A model generated the notes under the pieces. That model made no database searches. It worked only from the letters and a program-made list of their open reading frames with translations, and was not told the origin of the DNA. 64,000 nucleotides of DNA from an uncultured bacterium (GTDB lineage: Bacteria > Cyanobacteriota > Vampirovibrionia > Gastranaerophilales > Gastranaerophilaceae), in assembly GCA_902792085.1 (NCBI GenBank), contig CADAYE010000006.1:1-64000 (forward strand). The letters run 5' to 3'. The position numbers and the translations under genes are program-made. Positions 54,034 through 62,385 of the stretch are shown here, in pieces (the first letter of the stretch is position 1; the number at the start of each line of letters is the position of its first letter).

Positions 54034-55449
54034 ATGAAAAAGTTATTCTTATCCTTAATGATGTGTTTATTTGTTGCGGGTAGTGTTTGGAGTGCAGAAG
54101 TTCCTCAGGAAGTAAAAGATTTTATCAGTAAGGACTTTGCGGGAACGGATTTTCGTTTTGACGGAGCGATAATTTTGCCTGATAATACTATGTATTTACT
54201 TGTATTCCCATCAAAAATTCAAACTGTTGAACAGGTAAAAGAAAAAAATGTTTATCCAGTCGGCCAGGTTATGAAAAACAAACCTGATATGGTCATTTTG
54301 AATAACGGTTATACACTGTTAAAAGTTATAAATATAAACGGAAAGAAAACTGTTTTAAATATCGCAAATCTTCCGGATGAAATTCAATCTGGGCTCTTAT
54401 CACAAGATTTGTTATTGCCAAAAGGTCTTGTTATTCCAACATCTATGAAAGGAATTATAGGTGATTTGGATGCCGATGTTGCTGATGATACAGGTTTAAG
54501 AATTGATAACCTGAGATTTTCAACTGCAAAGCGGACTACTCCAATAGTAGAACTTGAAAATAAAACATTTTATATAGCCCCCGGAGTCAGTCGTAATATT
54601 CAGGTTGTAAGTTCAAATTCAAAAGCCCCTGCCTATGCACTTGAACAGAATGCTGTAATTAATGATATAAAAGGTTGGGATGGTAAATTTCTGCTTGTAA
54701 CTTATTTTGATTCTCATGTTATGAATGTCATTTCGCTTATGGATGAAAAAATTATTAAAGATGTATCATTTGACGAAATTCCTGAGCAGATTGTTATAGA
54801 TAAAGAAAACAAAATTGCTTATATTTCTTCAGGTTCAAGTTCAAGCATTTATGTTTTTGATTTGCAAACAATGACTAAAAAACGACAGTTAAAAATTAAC
54901 GGTAAATGCGATAAACTAATCTTGGCTGATAATGGTAAAAAGATTTTTTATGTAGACAGGAATAAAAATGATATCTGGGCTATTGAACTCGACAATCACT
55001 ATAAATTGAATAATCTTGGGACATTCCCAAATATATCGGATATCGCTTATTTAAACGGCAAAGTATATGCTGTCAGCAGAACAAGAAGCAGAATGGCAAT
55101 TGTTGATTACAATACGTTGGAACTCGTAAAAGAACTCTATACCTGCGAAAAACCTGTAAGATTATATTCTCACGGAGATGATTTGTATATTCTCGGGGCA
55201 AATGATAATATAGTTGAAATTATTGATACAAAAGATGATTTGGTTACAGATAAATTGTATCTTGATACAGAGTCATTTGCGACAAATATCACTCCGATTG
55301 ATAATACCGAACTGATTATGGTTACAAATGCTAAAGCAGGGATGTATTCGGTTATTGATACTGCAACCAAGGACATAATCAAAACAAGCCCGCTTGATGT
55401 ACCTGTCAGAGCGATAGTTGTAACGGACAAAGTAAAAACGATTAAGTGA
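54034..55449 (+). CDS. Exported beta-propeller protein
   Basis: 471 residues with a signal peptide (MKKLFLSLMMCLFVAGSVWS, cleavage after AEV-preceding Ala). The rest is mostly beta, and from about residue 190 shows YncE-like propeller blades (GWDGKFLLVTYFDSHVMNVI, NKIAYISSGSSSSIYVFDLQ, DDLYILGANDNIVEIIDTKD, NTELIMVTNAKAGMYSVIDT). The function is unknown; YncE-like proteins bind DNA or ligands in the periplasm. The 1-base gap after dnaJ suggests co-transcription, and the next gene overlaps its stop (TGATG). Confidence 0.7.
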   Translation: MKKLFLSLMMCLFVAGSVWSAEVPQEVKDFISKDFAGTDFRFDGAIILPDNTMYLLVFPSKIQTVEQVKEKNVYPVGQVMKNKPDMVILNNGYTLLKVININGKKTVLNIANLPDEIQSGLLSQDLLLPKGLVIPTSMKGIIGDLDADVADDTGLRIDNLRFSTAKRTTPIVELENKTFYIAPGVSRNIQVVSSNSKAPAYALEQNAVINDIKGWDGKFLLVTYFDSHVMNVISLMDEKIIKDVSFDEIPEQIVIDKENKIAYISSGSSSSIYVFDLQTMTKKRQLKINGKCDKLILADNGKKIFYVDRNKNDIWAIELDNHYKLNNLGTFPNISDIAYLNGKVYAVSRTRSRMAIVDYNTLELVKELYTCEKPVRLYSHGDDLYILGANDNIVEIIDTKDDLVTDKLYLDTESFATNITPIDNTELIMVTNAKAGMYSVIDTATKDIIKTSPLDVPVRAIVVTDKVKTIK

Positions 55450-56057
55450 TGATTATAGACACATTCGATAAAACAACACAAGAAGTATTAAAAGAACTTG
55501 AAAAGACGCAGCATGATTTTTGGAATATTTCAAGGACAACTGCGGAATTTTTGTATAATCTTATAGTTGACGGCGGAATAAAAAATGTCATAGAAGTCGG
55601 AACATCTAACGGTTATTCAGGTATTTGGCTTGGGAAAGCACTAAAAAAAACAGGCGGAAAACTTACGACTATTGAATTTTATGAAAAAAGAATAGTACTT
55701 GCAAAAGAAAATTTTGAAAAATGCCAAGTTGACGATATTATTGAAATCAAGCAGGGTGATGCTTCGACAATCCTTGAATATTTGCCTGCTGATTTTAGGA
55801 TTGATTTGGCATTTGTTGATGCATGTAAAAAGCAGTATATTGACTTTTTCCATCTGATTGAACCGCATTTGATTGCCGGAGGATATATAGCATGTGATAA
55901 TGTAATTTCGCATGCGCAAAAGGTTCAGCCGTTTTTAGAAGATATTAATAATAATCCGAATTATGAAAATGTTGTTCTGCCTTTACCTGCAGGGTTATCA
56001 TTAGGAAAAAAAATCAGTAATTGTCATCCTGAACTTGTTTCAGGATCTTTTAAATGA
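55449..56057 (+). CDS. O-methyltransferase (caffeoyl-CoA OMT-like) with repeat-derived tail
   Basis: 202 residues from ATG 55449, which overlaps the upstream TGA; a GTG one codon earlier is possible. The SAM-binding motif I is VIEVGTSNGYSGIWLG, then TIEFYEKRIVLAKENF and the metal-associated FVDACKKQY/CDNV region, as in class I bacterial O-methyltransferases. The last 11 residues (CHPELVSGSFK) come from the palindromic repeat at 56023, which replaced the native end. Substrate unknown. Confidence 0.82.
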   Translation: MIIDTFDKTTQEVLKELEKTQHDFWNISRTTAEFLYNLIVDGGIKNVIEVGTSNGYSGIWLGKALKKTGGKLTTIEFYEKRIVLAKENFEKCQVDDIIEIKQGDASTILEYLPADFRIDLAFVDACKKQYIDFFHLIEPHLIAGGYIACDNVISHAQKVQPFLEDINNNPNYENVVLPLPAGLSLGKKISNCHPELVSGSFK

Positions 56058-56102
56058 TGTTAATGCAAAATTTTTAAGATTCTGAAATAAATTCAGAATG
56101 AC
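56023..56102. repeat. CATCCTGAA palindromic repeat in a gene end
   Basis: Two half-sites: TTGTCATCCTGAA...TTTCAGGATC and GATTCTGAA...TTCAGAATGACAA, whose outer 13 bp are inverted repeats with one mismatch. It begins inside the methyltransferase gene and supplies its last codons. Confidence 0.8.
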
Positions 56103-56142
56103 AAAAATTTTGTATATTATAAACAATTAAAGGGGGAAAATT

Positions 56143-56457
56143 ATGAGTGAAGATTGTATTTTTTGTAAGATTATAAATGGGGATTTTGGAACAGAATTTG
56201 TGTATGAAAGCAAAAATACCGTTGTTTTCAATGATATTAACCCCAAAGCACCTGTTCACATGCTTGTTTGTCCAAAAAAACATTATGCAACTTTGAATGA
56301 TGTTGATGATAAAGATTTGCTTGCAGAACTTTTACAAACTGTTCAAGAGGTAACAAAAAAAGTTGGTTTAAAATCTTACAGAACTCAAATTAATACAGGA
56401 AAAGAGGCAGGACAGGAAGTATTTCATTTGCATTTACATATCTTAGGGAAGAAATAA
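56143..56457 (+). CDS. HIT-family nucleotide hydrolase (HinT-like)
   Basis: 104 residues. The HIT triad is H95-L-H97-L-H99 (FHLHLHIL), with an N-terminal Zn-type CIFCKI and the fold string NDINPKAPVHMLVCPKKHY. HinT enzymes split purine nucleoside phosphoramidates. The ribosome site AGGGGGA is strong, and the gene ends at the terminator at 56486. Confidence 0.93.
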   Translation: MSEDCIFCKIINGDFGTEFVYESKNTVVFNDINPKAPVHMLVCPKKHYATLNDVDDKDLLAELLQTVQEVTKKVGLKSYRTQINTGKEAGQEVFHLHLHILGKK

Positions 56458-56485
56458 TTGAATGAATATATTTATATGTTAGAAT

Positions 56486-56514
56486 AAAACCTGCGCAATG
56501 TATGTGCAGGTTTT
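56486..56514 (+). terminator. Terminator after the HIT gene
   Basis: AAAACCTGC-loop-GCAGGTTTT, 28 bp after the HIT stop. A longer speE frame starts inside this loop, which argues against that start. Confidence 0.85.
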
Positions 56515-56536
56515 GTATATGAAAGGGAATATTATA

Positions 56537-57391
56537 ATGAAAAATGGTATAGAAAACGGTTATTATCATGAAATTACACCTCAGGGTTTCGGACTTGCAA
56601 TTAAGGCAAAGGAAGTTTTATTTTCAGGTAACTCTCCGTTTCAAAAAGTTGAAGTTTTTGACTCAGATTCAATGTTAGGCAGAGTTTTAACCCTTGACGA
56701 TTTGATGATGGTAACGGAAGGTGATGAATACCATTATCACGAGATGATATCACATATTCCTATGATGCAGCATCCATGTCCGAAATCTGTTCTTGTTATA
56801 GGCGGTGGTGACGGCGGTACGGTCAGAGAAGTTCTAAAACACAAGACTGTTGAAAAAGTAGTTTTATGCGAAATAGATGGTATGGTTATTGAAGCATCAA
56901 AAAAATTCTTGCCGACTGTTGCCTGCGAACTTGATAATCCTAAGGTTGAAATAAGAGTTGAAGATGCTATTGAATTTATAAAAGATAAAAAAGACGAATA
57001 CGATATAATTTTAATCGATTCCACAGATCCTATGGGACCGGGTGAAGGCTTATTTACTGATGAATTCTACACAAATATAAAAAATTCTCTTAAAAAAGGC
57101 GGTATAATGGCTGCTCAGTCTGAATCCCCCGTTACAAACCATAACGAAATCAAAAAGATGTATGAGCAATTACATCGAGTATTTCCGATTGTTTCGACAT
57201 ACACTTCAAACATGCCAACCTATCCCGGAGGTTATTGGGCTTGGGCATTTTGTTCCGTTGATGTAGAACCTTTGAAATATTATAATGATGAAAGAGCAAA
57301 CGAAATTATACCAACTTGCAAGATGTATAACAAAGATTATCATTATGCAAGATTTGCGCTACCAAATTATTTAAAAGAACTTGTTAAGTAA
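56537..57391 (+). CDS. speE: Spermidine synthase
   Basis: 284 residues from ATG 56537 (MKNGIENGYYHE), with AAAGGGA 7-8 bp upstream; the longer frame begins inside a terminator. Family motifs: EKVE-like start with YHYHEMISHIPM, VLVIGGGDGGTVREVLKH (decarboxylated-SAM site), and LIDSTDPMGPGEGLFTDEFY with the catalytic Asp. It moves an aminopropyl group to putrescine. The gene's 3' end overlaps the TrmH-like gene on the other strand by 8 bp. Confidence 0.95.
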   Translation: MKNGIENGYYHEITPQGFGLAIKAKEVLFSGNSPFQKVEVFDSDSMLGRVLTLDDLMMVTEGDEYHYHEMISHIPMMQHPCPKSVLVIGGGDGGTVREVLKHKTVEKVVLCEIDGMVIEASKKFLPTVACELDNPKVEIRVEDAIEFIKDKKDEYDIILIDSTDPMGPGEGLFTDEFYTNIKNSLKKGGIMAAQSESPVTNHNEIKKMYEQLHRVFPIVSTYTSNMPTYPGGYWAWAFCSVDVEPLKYYNDERANEIIPTCKMYNKDYHYARFALPNYLKELVK

Positions 57392-58130
57392 ATAATTCAT
57401 ACATAATAATTGAAACGGAAGATGCAAGATTTAAAGATTCCACATTTTCTTTCATTTCAATTTTTACATTGTAAGAGGAAAACTTTTGGAGTTCGGGGGA
57501 AAGACCTTCTGCTTCGCTTCCGAACATAATAAGTGCTGGTCCTTTAAGCGAAAAATTCTTTAAATAATTTGTACTTTTAGGCAGGGTGGCAATTCTTGAA
57601 AAATCCCCAAAGGTATTTTTTAAAAGTTCAAATTTTTCAATATGAACAATTGGTATTTTCCAAAGGTTTCCGACTGATGAACGAACGCATTTTGGGTTAT
57701 ATATATCTGCGCAATCGCCGTAAAGAACAATACCTTCGCATCCGAATGCAACTGCAGAACGAATTATTGTACCTAAATTCCCCAAATCTTTTATTCCTTC
57801 TAACAGTATGACTTTTTTAAGAGTTTTGAAAATTTTTATATCGTAGTTTTTTTGTTTTGCAACTGCTACGGCAGGCGGGGCTGATTCTGTTGATGAAATT
57901 TTTTTTAGTACCGCTGAATTTGTTTCAATAATCAGTTGTTTTAAAAACTGATAGTCTTTAAGGTGTTCTTTATCAACAAAAACATTTTCTATTTCTAAAC
58001 CGCAGTCAAATGCCTCTTGTATGGCTTTATATCCTTCAAGTAAAAATTTTCCCGATTCATTTCTGTATTTTTTTTGCTGGAGTTTTGCGCAAGTTTTTAT
58101 TAATTCATTATTAGTGCTTGTTATTTCCAC
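57384..58130 (-). CDS. TrmH/SpoU-family RNA 2'-O-methyltransferase
   Basis: 248 residues. An N-terminal RNA-binding domain (LQQKKYRNESGKFLLEGYKA) precedes the SPOUT knot with motif 1 LGNLGTIIRSA, motif 2 MFGSEAEGLSPEL and motif 3 VESLNLASSVSIIMYE. The layout matches 23S rRNA or tRNA ribose methylases; the target is not predictable. Its ATG overlaps the stop of the M24 peptidase gene by one base. Confidence 0.92.
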   Translation of the reverse strand: MEITSTNNELIKTCAKLQQKKYRNESGKFLLEGYKAIQEAFDCGLEIENVFVDKEHLKDYQFLKQLIIETNSAVLKKISSTESAPPAVAVAKQKNYDIKIFKTLKKVILLEGIKDLGNLGTIIRSAVAFGCEGIVLYGDCADIYNPKCVRSSVGNLWKIPIVHIEKFELLKNTFGDFSRIATLPKSTNYLKNFSLKGPALIMFGSEAEGLSPELQKFSSYNVKIEMKENVESLNLASSVSIIMYELFT

Positions 58131-59692
58131 TATATTACCTCAAATTCGCTTAGCCATTCTTTTTCAATATCTGTTAGCATATCATAATCAATAAGTTTTT
58201 TCTCATAATTCATTTTAACAAAAGAATGAATATTACTATCCTTATAATAGCAGGAATTTTCAAGTCTTACACCAAATTCACCCTGCTTATAAAGTCCGGG
58301 TTCAATTGAAAAGCATTCCCCATTAAGAAGCGGCACTTTTGCAATTTCTCTTTCGCTCAAATTTGGCGGATATTCGTGAACATTTATACCTATTCCGTGA
58401 CCTAATCCGTGATTAAACACAAATCCTTCCAAATCCATATTCGCAAAATAATCTTTTACAAAATTATGTATTTCTTGTCCGTACAAAGGCCTTTTATTGT
58501 GTGTTTTTCCGTAGTTGTATGCATTCAAAAATGCTTTCAATACTGTCGTATAGACTTTTTTATGCAATGGTTTCGGTTCACCTTTCACAAAAACCCTTGT
58601 AATATCTGTTGCAAGTCCACCCTCAAAATATCCGCCGCAGTCGATTAAAACAAGACTCCCATCTGTTATAATTTCGTCTTTTGAACATTTAGAGTAGTGC
58701 GCAAGTGCGCTGTTTTGGTCTTTTGCAACTATCGGTGCAAAACTTAATCCTGTTGCTCCCTGATTTTTAAATTCTTTTGCAAGTTGAACCGCTATATCAA
58801 ATTCGGATAAATTGTCATTGTTGTTGATGTATTCTCTTATCGCCTTTACTGCGTTATCAGTCCTTTGAAAAGCATCTTTTAAGTGATCAATTTCAAAATT
58901 ATTTTTTTGCGCCTTCATCAGTTTAACAGGAATTATTTTCATATCAAAGGCTCTGTCACCAAGCAAATTATACTCATAGGCATTAATATTGTTTTTATCA
59001 ACAAAAACATCATGTTTCACATTTGTCAAAAAATCATCAAGTGTTTTTAACTTTTCTCCCGAAAACAATATTGCGTTATCTTTCATTATAATTGCTTTTG
59101 CCTGAATTTTTGCGCTATAAGGCTGTCTTGTAAAATTCCTCATATTAAAAAGATAAGACACTTCATCTAAATCAGTAATATATAGCGCTTCATCATTACT
59201 CAAATTTGCGGAAATATTTGAAATTTTATCCTCTGATAATAAACCTGTGTATTTTGTGTCAATCAAAATGTCACCGTTGTTATCATAGTTTGTATCTTCA
59301 TCAAACGGGTCTTTAGTAAAATATTTCAGTTCACGCTTTGCACCTAATTTTAATGCTCTGTTTTGTGATATTTTCTTTGAAAATACTCCTAAAACTTCGT
59401 TTTCAGGTATTCTTGCAATAATTTCTTCAATAAGGTTTTCTAAACTTTGCAGTTTTACAACTGTCACAATATTATGGTCAACCTCGTTTTCAGCCTGAAT
59501 GTGATATCTTCCGTCAACAAACAGATAAATTGTTTGAGGAGTAACAAGCGCTTCACCTGTAGAACCGGTGAAGCCGGTAAGTTTGTAGCGTGAATTTTGC
59601 GCTAAAGTATTATATTCAACCAAAAATTCATTAGTTGAATTGACAAGCAGATAATGTACTCCATTAGTCTGCATAAAATCTCTGATATTCAT
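58130..59692 (-). CDS. M24-family Xaa-Pro aminopeptidase
   Basis: 520 residues. A long N-terminal creatinase-like half is followed by the M24 pita-bread domain: metal ligands Asp in LIDCGGYFEGG and TDITR, His in GLGHGIG, Glu in SIEPG, and Glu in VRLEN. The length fits the PepP/eukaryotic-like X-Pro aminopeptidase that removes N-terminal residues before proline. The run continues into the TrmH-like gene. Confidence 0.92.
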   Translation of the reverse strand: MNIRDFMQTNGVHYLLVNSTNEFLVEYNTLAQNSRYKLTGFTGSTGEALVTPQTIYLFVDGRYHIQAENEVDHNIVTVVKLQSLENLIEEIIARIPENEVLGVFSKKISQNRALKLGAKRELKYFTKDPFDEDTNYDNNGDILIDTKYTGLLSEDKISNISANLSNDEALYITDLDEVSYLFNMRNFTRQPYSAKIQAKAIIMKDNAILFSGEKLKTLDDFLTNVKHDVFVDKNNINAYEYNLLGDRAFDMKIIPVKLMKAQKNNFEIDHLKDAFQRTDNAVKAIREYINNNDNLSEFDIAVQLAKEFKNQGATGLSFAPIVAKDQNSALAHYSKCSKDEIITDGSLVLIDCGGYFEGGLATDITRVFVKGEPKPLHKKVYTTVLKAFLNAYNYGKTHNKRPLYGQEIHNFVKDYFANMDLEGFVFNHGLGHGIGINVHEYPPNLSEREIAKVPLLNGECFSIEPGLYKQGEFGVRLENSCYYKDSNIHSFVKMNYEKKLIDYDMLTDIEKEWLSEFEVI

Positions 59693-59718
59693 ATTTCCCC
59701 CAGCAATTGCAGAATAAA

Positions 59719-60003
59719 TTAATCTTCTTTTCCGGTAAGTTGAATTAAATGCCAGCCAAATTGAGTTTCAACAGGCTGTGAAATTTCACCGACTTCCATA
59801 GAAAAACAAGCATCTTCAAACGGTTTAACCATCATGCCTTTCCCAAAGAAGCCCAAATCTCCACCTGCTCTGCCGGACGGACACATAGATTTTTCCATAG
59901 CCGCATCAGCAAAATCAATTTTGCCTGAAATGATTTCGTCATATAAATCTTTTGCTTCCTGTTCTGTTTTAACAAGAATATGGCTTGCTCTTACTTCTGT
60001 CAT
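59719..60003 (-). CDS. Parvulin-type peptidyl-prolyl isomerase
   Basis: 94 residues from ATG 60003, which has AGAAGGAG 8 bp upstream; a longer frame includes 25 residues that overlap a terminator region. One PpiC domain: ASHILVKTEQEAKDL, FADAAMEKSMCPSGRAGGDL, GFFGKGMMVKPFEDA, TQFGWHLIQL. No signal peptide is present, so it is a cytoplasmic single-domain parvulin. The gene starts the run to the M24 and TrmH genes. Confidence 0.9.
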   Translation of the reverse strand: MTEVRASHILVKTEQEAKDLYDEIISGKIDFADAAMEKSMCPSGRAGGDLGFFGKGMMVKPFEDACFSMEVGEISQPVETQFGWHLIQLTGKED

Positions 60004-60039
60004 AATATAAACTCCTTCTAAAACTTTTACCACACTATT

Positions 60040-60066
60040 ATAAAATAAAAAGACTTGCCTTGCAAG
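60040..60066 (-). terminator. Minus-strand terminator upstream of the parvulin gene
   Basis: CTTGC-AAG-GCAAG followed by TCTTTTTATTTT on the minus strand. There is no protein gene just upstream on that strand, so it would end a small RNA, or attenuate the parvulin transcript. Confidence 0.6.
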
Positions 60067-60116
60067 AAAGCAAAACAAGCCGGAAGTTATAAAACATGAA
60101 AAATTTGCTGATAAAG

Positions 60117-60204
60117 TGTAAGTTCAAAACATTTTAAACCAAACCGGAAAAGAAACAAATCTTATCGCAACCCCGAAAAAGTGCCTGGATGCATTGAACT
60201 TACA
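60117..60204. ncRNA. Candidate structured RNA closed by an 11-bp stem
   Basis: TGTAAGTTCAA (60117-60127) and TTGAACTTACA (60194-60204) are perfect inverted repeats that enclose a GC-richer 66-base segment (CCGGAAAAG, CGCAACCCCG, GTGCCTGG). On the minus strand, AT-rich -10-like TATTAT precedes and the terminator at 60040 follows, giving an RNA of ~165 nt. On the plus strand, a weak hairpin with T's at 60263-60284 precedes the anti-sigma gene, so a 5' leader or riboswitch is also possible. I do not recognise a known family. The rest of 60004-60383 is AT-rich and has no gene. Confidence 0.35.
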
Positions 60205-60383
60205 TTAATATAATAAACCTTCATGCCATTGTGTTGCACCATTCTTTAGTATAGATTACCACTACTCTTTGGGAGTATTTTTATATAATACAAAAGGATT
60301 ATATGTATAAATTGGTAAATAATTTTATAAAAAATGAACTTTTTTATTTTCTAATCGTTATAATATTGTAAAGGATAAAAATT

Positions 60384-60728
60384 ATGACAGAAAAATGTTC
60401 AAAATACGAAGCATATTTTACTTTTGCAAGTGAAGAAGATTTCAAAAAACATCTTGAAGAATGTGAAGATTGCAGAAAAGAGCATGAAAAGATGCAAAAA
60501 ATTTCTTCTTTGGTTCAGGAAGTAACACCTTATTACAAAAAGAAGCGTCAATCGTCAAAAGTTTTCAAAATTGCATGCTCTTTATTGTTGTTTGTCTTTT
60601 TGGCTACGGGAATCGGGATTATTAATTTTAATACCGATATATCGGATACATTGAGGTACGGTACGACTTTAAGTGCGGAAGATTTAGGATTGCCTGTTGA
60701 TTCGTATGGCTTAATAATGGTAGAGTAG
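60384..60728 (+). CDS. Zinc-type anti-sigma factor (single membrane helix)
   Basis: 114 residues; ATG follows AAAGGATAAAAATT. The N-terminal domain has the ZAS motif H23-x3-C27-x2-C30 (HLEECEDC), one membrane helix at 62-81, and a ~35-residue outside part. It would hold the ECF sigma encoded next and release it on an envelope signal. The anti-sigma gene comes before the sigma gene, the reverse of the most common order. The next ATG follows its stop directly. Confidence 0.85.
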   Translation: MTEKCSKYEAYFTFASEEDFKKHLEECEDCRKEHEKMQKISSLVQEVTPYYKKKRQSSKVFKIACSLLLFVFLATGIGIINFNTDISDTLRYGTTLSAEDLGLPVDSYGLIMVE

Positions 60729-61226
60729 ATGGATTTTAACAAAATAATAGAAAGTAACAAACAAAATATCAAAAATATAATTCGTCTGATAACTAAAGAA
60801 GAAAATGAAGATATAGAGCAGGAAGTTTATCTTAAAATTTGGAAAAATTCAGACAAATACAAAGAAAAAGGTTCATTGAAAAGTTGGATTTCAATGATTA
60901 CCAAAAATGCGTCATTAGATTATCTAAAATCTGCGTATTACAAAGTATTTAATACATCTGACAATGAGGACTACACATTAGAAAGTGTAAAAGATAAAAA
61001 ATCTACACCTGAAGATAAGATAATAAATTTAGAAAGGCAAAAACATATAATTAAAGCCATAGAAGGCTTAAAACCAAAACTAAAAGAAGTGATAATTATG
61101 ACTGAAATTGACGGATATTCATACGAAGAGTGCGCGCAAAAGTTGAAATGTCCGTTAGGTACAATAAAATCACGCATATTTAATGCAAAAAAAGAATTAA
61201 GTATTCAGTTACAAGACTTATTATAA
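60729..61226 (+). CDS. ECF-type sigma factor
   Basis: 165 residues. Region 2 has EDIEQEVYLKIWKN and GSLKSWISMITKNASLDYLK; region 4 has LKEVIIMTEIDGYSYEECAQ then KLKCPLGTIKSRIFNAKKEL as the helix-turn-helix. This is the usual ECF set. With the anti-sigma before it and the Spy-like protein after it (10-bp gap), it forms an envelope-stress unit and probably drives its own operon. Confidence 0.92.
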   Translation: MDFNKIIESNKQNIKNIIRLITKEENEDIEQEVYLKIWKNSDKYKEKGSLKSWISMITKNASLDYLKSAYYKVFNTSDNEDYTLESVKDKKSTPEDKIINLERQKHIIKAIEGLKPKLKEVIIMTEIDGYSYEECAQKLKCPLGTIKSRIFNAKKELSIQLQDLL

Positions 61227-61236
61227 GGAGAACACC

Positions 61237-61794
61237 ATGAAAAAATTACTACCTGTACTTTTATTATCGGCAGTTTTAACAATTGGTTCAGCGCAGGCTT
61301 TTGCAAATGAATCAGCCGATACTATTCCTCAAAAACCGCAAAAAGAACAGCAAATGAAAGTCAGACAATCGTTTGAAAAGCGTCTGAATTTAACGGAAGA
61401 ACAAAAGACAAAAGCAAAGAAAATTCATCAAAAAGGTGCAAAACAAATGAAATCTTTGATGGATAAGAAGATTGAACTAAAAAAAGAAATAGGTACAATT
61501 AAAAAATCTGATTTAGATGAAACAAAAAAACACGAACAAATATCCAAAAAGTTCAAAGAAATGAGAAAACTTGACAAAAAGGCTCATCAAATCAGAAAAC
61601 AAAACGGAAAAGATTTTGAAAAGATTTTAACTGATGAGCAGAAAAACGAACTTGCAAAAATGAAATCTGAAGGCAGAAAAAGATTTGAAAAGAAACATCC
61701 GCCAAGACCACCGTTTGGAATGTTTGGTCCTGACTTCAAAGGCGGGGAAAAAGGAATCTTCCCTCCTCCACCTCCACCAAAAGAAGAAAAGTAA
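61237..61794 (+). CDS. Spy/CpxP-like periplasmic protein
   Basis: 185 residues. Signal peptide MKKLLPVLLLSAVLTIGSAQ, then a helical domain with two LTxxQ motifs (LTEEQ 52-56 and LTDEQ 131-135), the mark of Spy/CpxP/zinc-resistance proteins. The tail is Pro/Phe/Gly-rich (PPRPPFGMFGPDF, PPPPPPKEEK), which is unusual for the family. It likely acts as an ATP-free chaperone or metal buffer under the control of the ECF factor. AAGGAGA precedes the ATG. Confidence 0.87.
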   Translation: MKKLLPVLLLSAVLTIGSAQAFANESADTIPQKPQKEQQMKVRQSFEKRLNLTEEQKTKAKKIHQKGAKQMKSLMDKKIELKKEIGTIKKSDLDETKKHEQISKKFKEMRKLDKKAHQIRKQNGKDFEKILTDEQKNELAKMKSEGRKRFEKKHPPRPPFGMFGPDFKGGEKGIFPPPPPPKEEK

Positions 61795-61813
61795 TATATA
61801 AATTAACCAAAAC

Positions 61814-61846
61814 AGGAAGTGATGATTTTTCACTTCCTCTTTTTTA
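61814..61846 (+). terminator. Terminator of the ECF/Spy operon
   Basis: AGGAAGTGA-TGATTTT-TCACTTCCT followed by CTTTTTT, 20 bp after the Spy-like stop. Confidence 0.92.
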
Positions 61847-61847
61847 G

Positions 61848-61916
61848 CCCTCTACCGTCGGGAGAGGGCAGAATTTGTTAATGAACGAAGTGAGTTTACA
61901 AATTCGGGTGAGGGGT
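61848..61916. repeat. CCCTC palindromic element, copy A
   Basis: 69 bp: hairpin 1 CCCTCTACC-GTC-GGGAGAGGG; hairpin 2 GAATTTGT/ACAAATTC around a loop TAATGAACGAAGTGAGTTT; tail GGGTGAGGGGT. It starts directly after the operon terminator and is in direct orientation with copy B, 21 bp away. Confidence 0.9.
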
Positions 61917-61937
61917 CAGTTAAAAAAGTTTTATTTA

Positions 61938-62009
61938 CCCTCTACCATCGGGAGAGGGTTATTTTTCTTAATGAGCGTAAGCGAATTTAGAAAAATGGGT
62001 GAGGGGTTA
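61938..62009. repeat. CCCTC palindromic element, copy B
   Basis: Hairpin 1 CCCTCTACC-ATC-GGGAGAGGG; hairpin 2 ATTTTTCT/AGAAAAAT around TAATGAGCGTAAGCGAATTT; tail GGGTGAGGGGTTA. The loop is nearly that of copy A, while both arms of stem 2 have changed together. Confidence 0.9.
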
Positions 62010-62064
62010 ATCATGATATAATAAAAACATAAAACACAAAAGCACGACTCTAAATCAGGCAAAA

Positions 62065-62385
62065 ATGCTTCGTAAAAATATGACCGAACAAGAAAAAGTT
62101 TTATGGAATATTTTGAGAAATAACCGTTTTTATGGTCTTAAATTTCGCAGACAAGTCCCTATTGGAAATTATGTAGCAGACTTTGTTTGTGAAATACATA
62201 ATGTGATAATAGAACTTGACTGAGGTCAGCACAATGAGCCTGAAAACATAGAAAAAGATAAACAAAGAACAGCTTTTTTAGAAAGTAAAGGTTATAAAGT
62301 TTTAAGGTTTTGGAATAATGAAATTGATAATAATTTAGAGGGTGCTTGTGAAGTTATTTACAGAACAATTTTCAAGAAAGACTAA
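62065..62385 (+). pseudogene. DUF559 (Vsr-like) endonuclease, interrupted by an in-frame TGA
   Basis: ATG 62065 opens MLRKNMTEQEKVLWNILRNN then FRRQVPIGNYVADFVCEIHN and VIIELD, the DUF559 pattern of a small PD-(D/E)xK/Vsr-like nuclease. TGA at 62221-62223 takes the place of the Gly expected in the ELD-G-GQH motif. The frame resumes as GQHNEPENIEKDKQRTAFLE and KGYKVLRFWNNEI to a TAA at 62383. The protein would be 106 residues, normal for the family. One base change (GGA to TGA) explains it, so it is a recent loss. No ribosome site is obvious, and the frame is open for 11 codons before the ATG. Confidence 0.85.

Noticed and set aside
56498..56536. Longer start for speE
   Set aside because: It begins in the loop of the HIT terminator; the ATG at 56537 has a good ribosome site and the usual N-terminus.
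62221..62223. TGA read as Gly or selenocysteine (recoding)
   Set aside because: TGA is a normal stop elsewhere here (the beta-propeller gene ends in TGA at 55447), and Gly codons are used normally; a simple nonsense change is enough.
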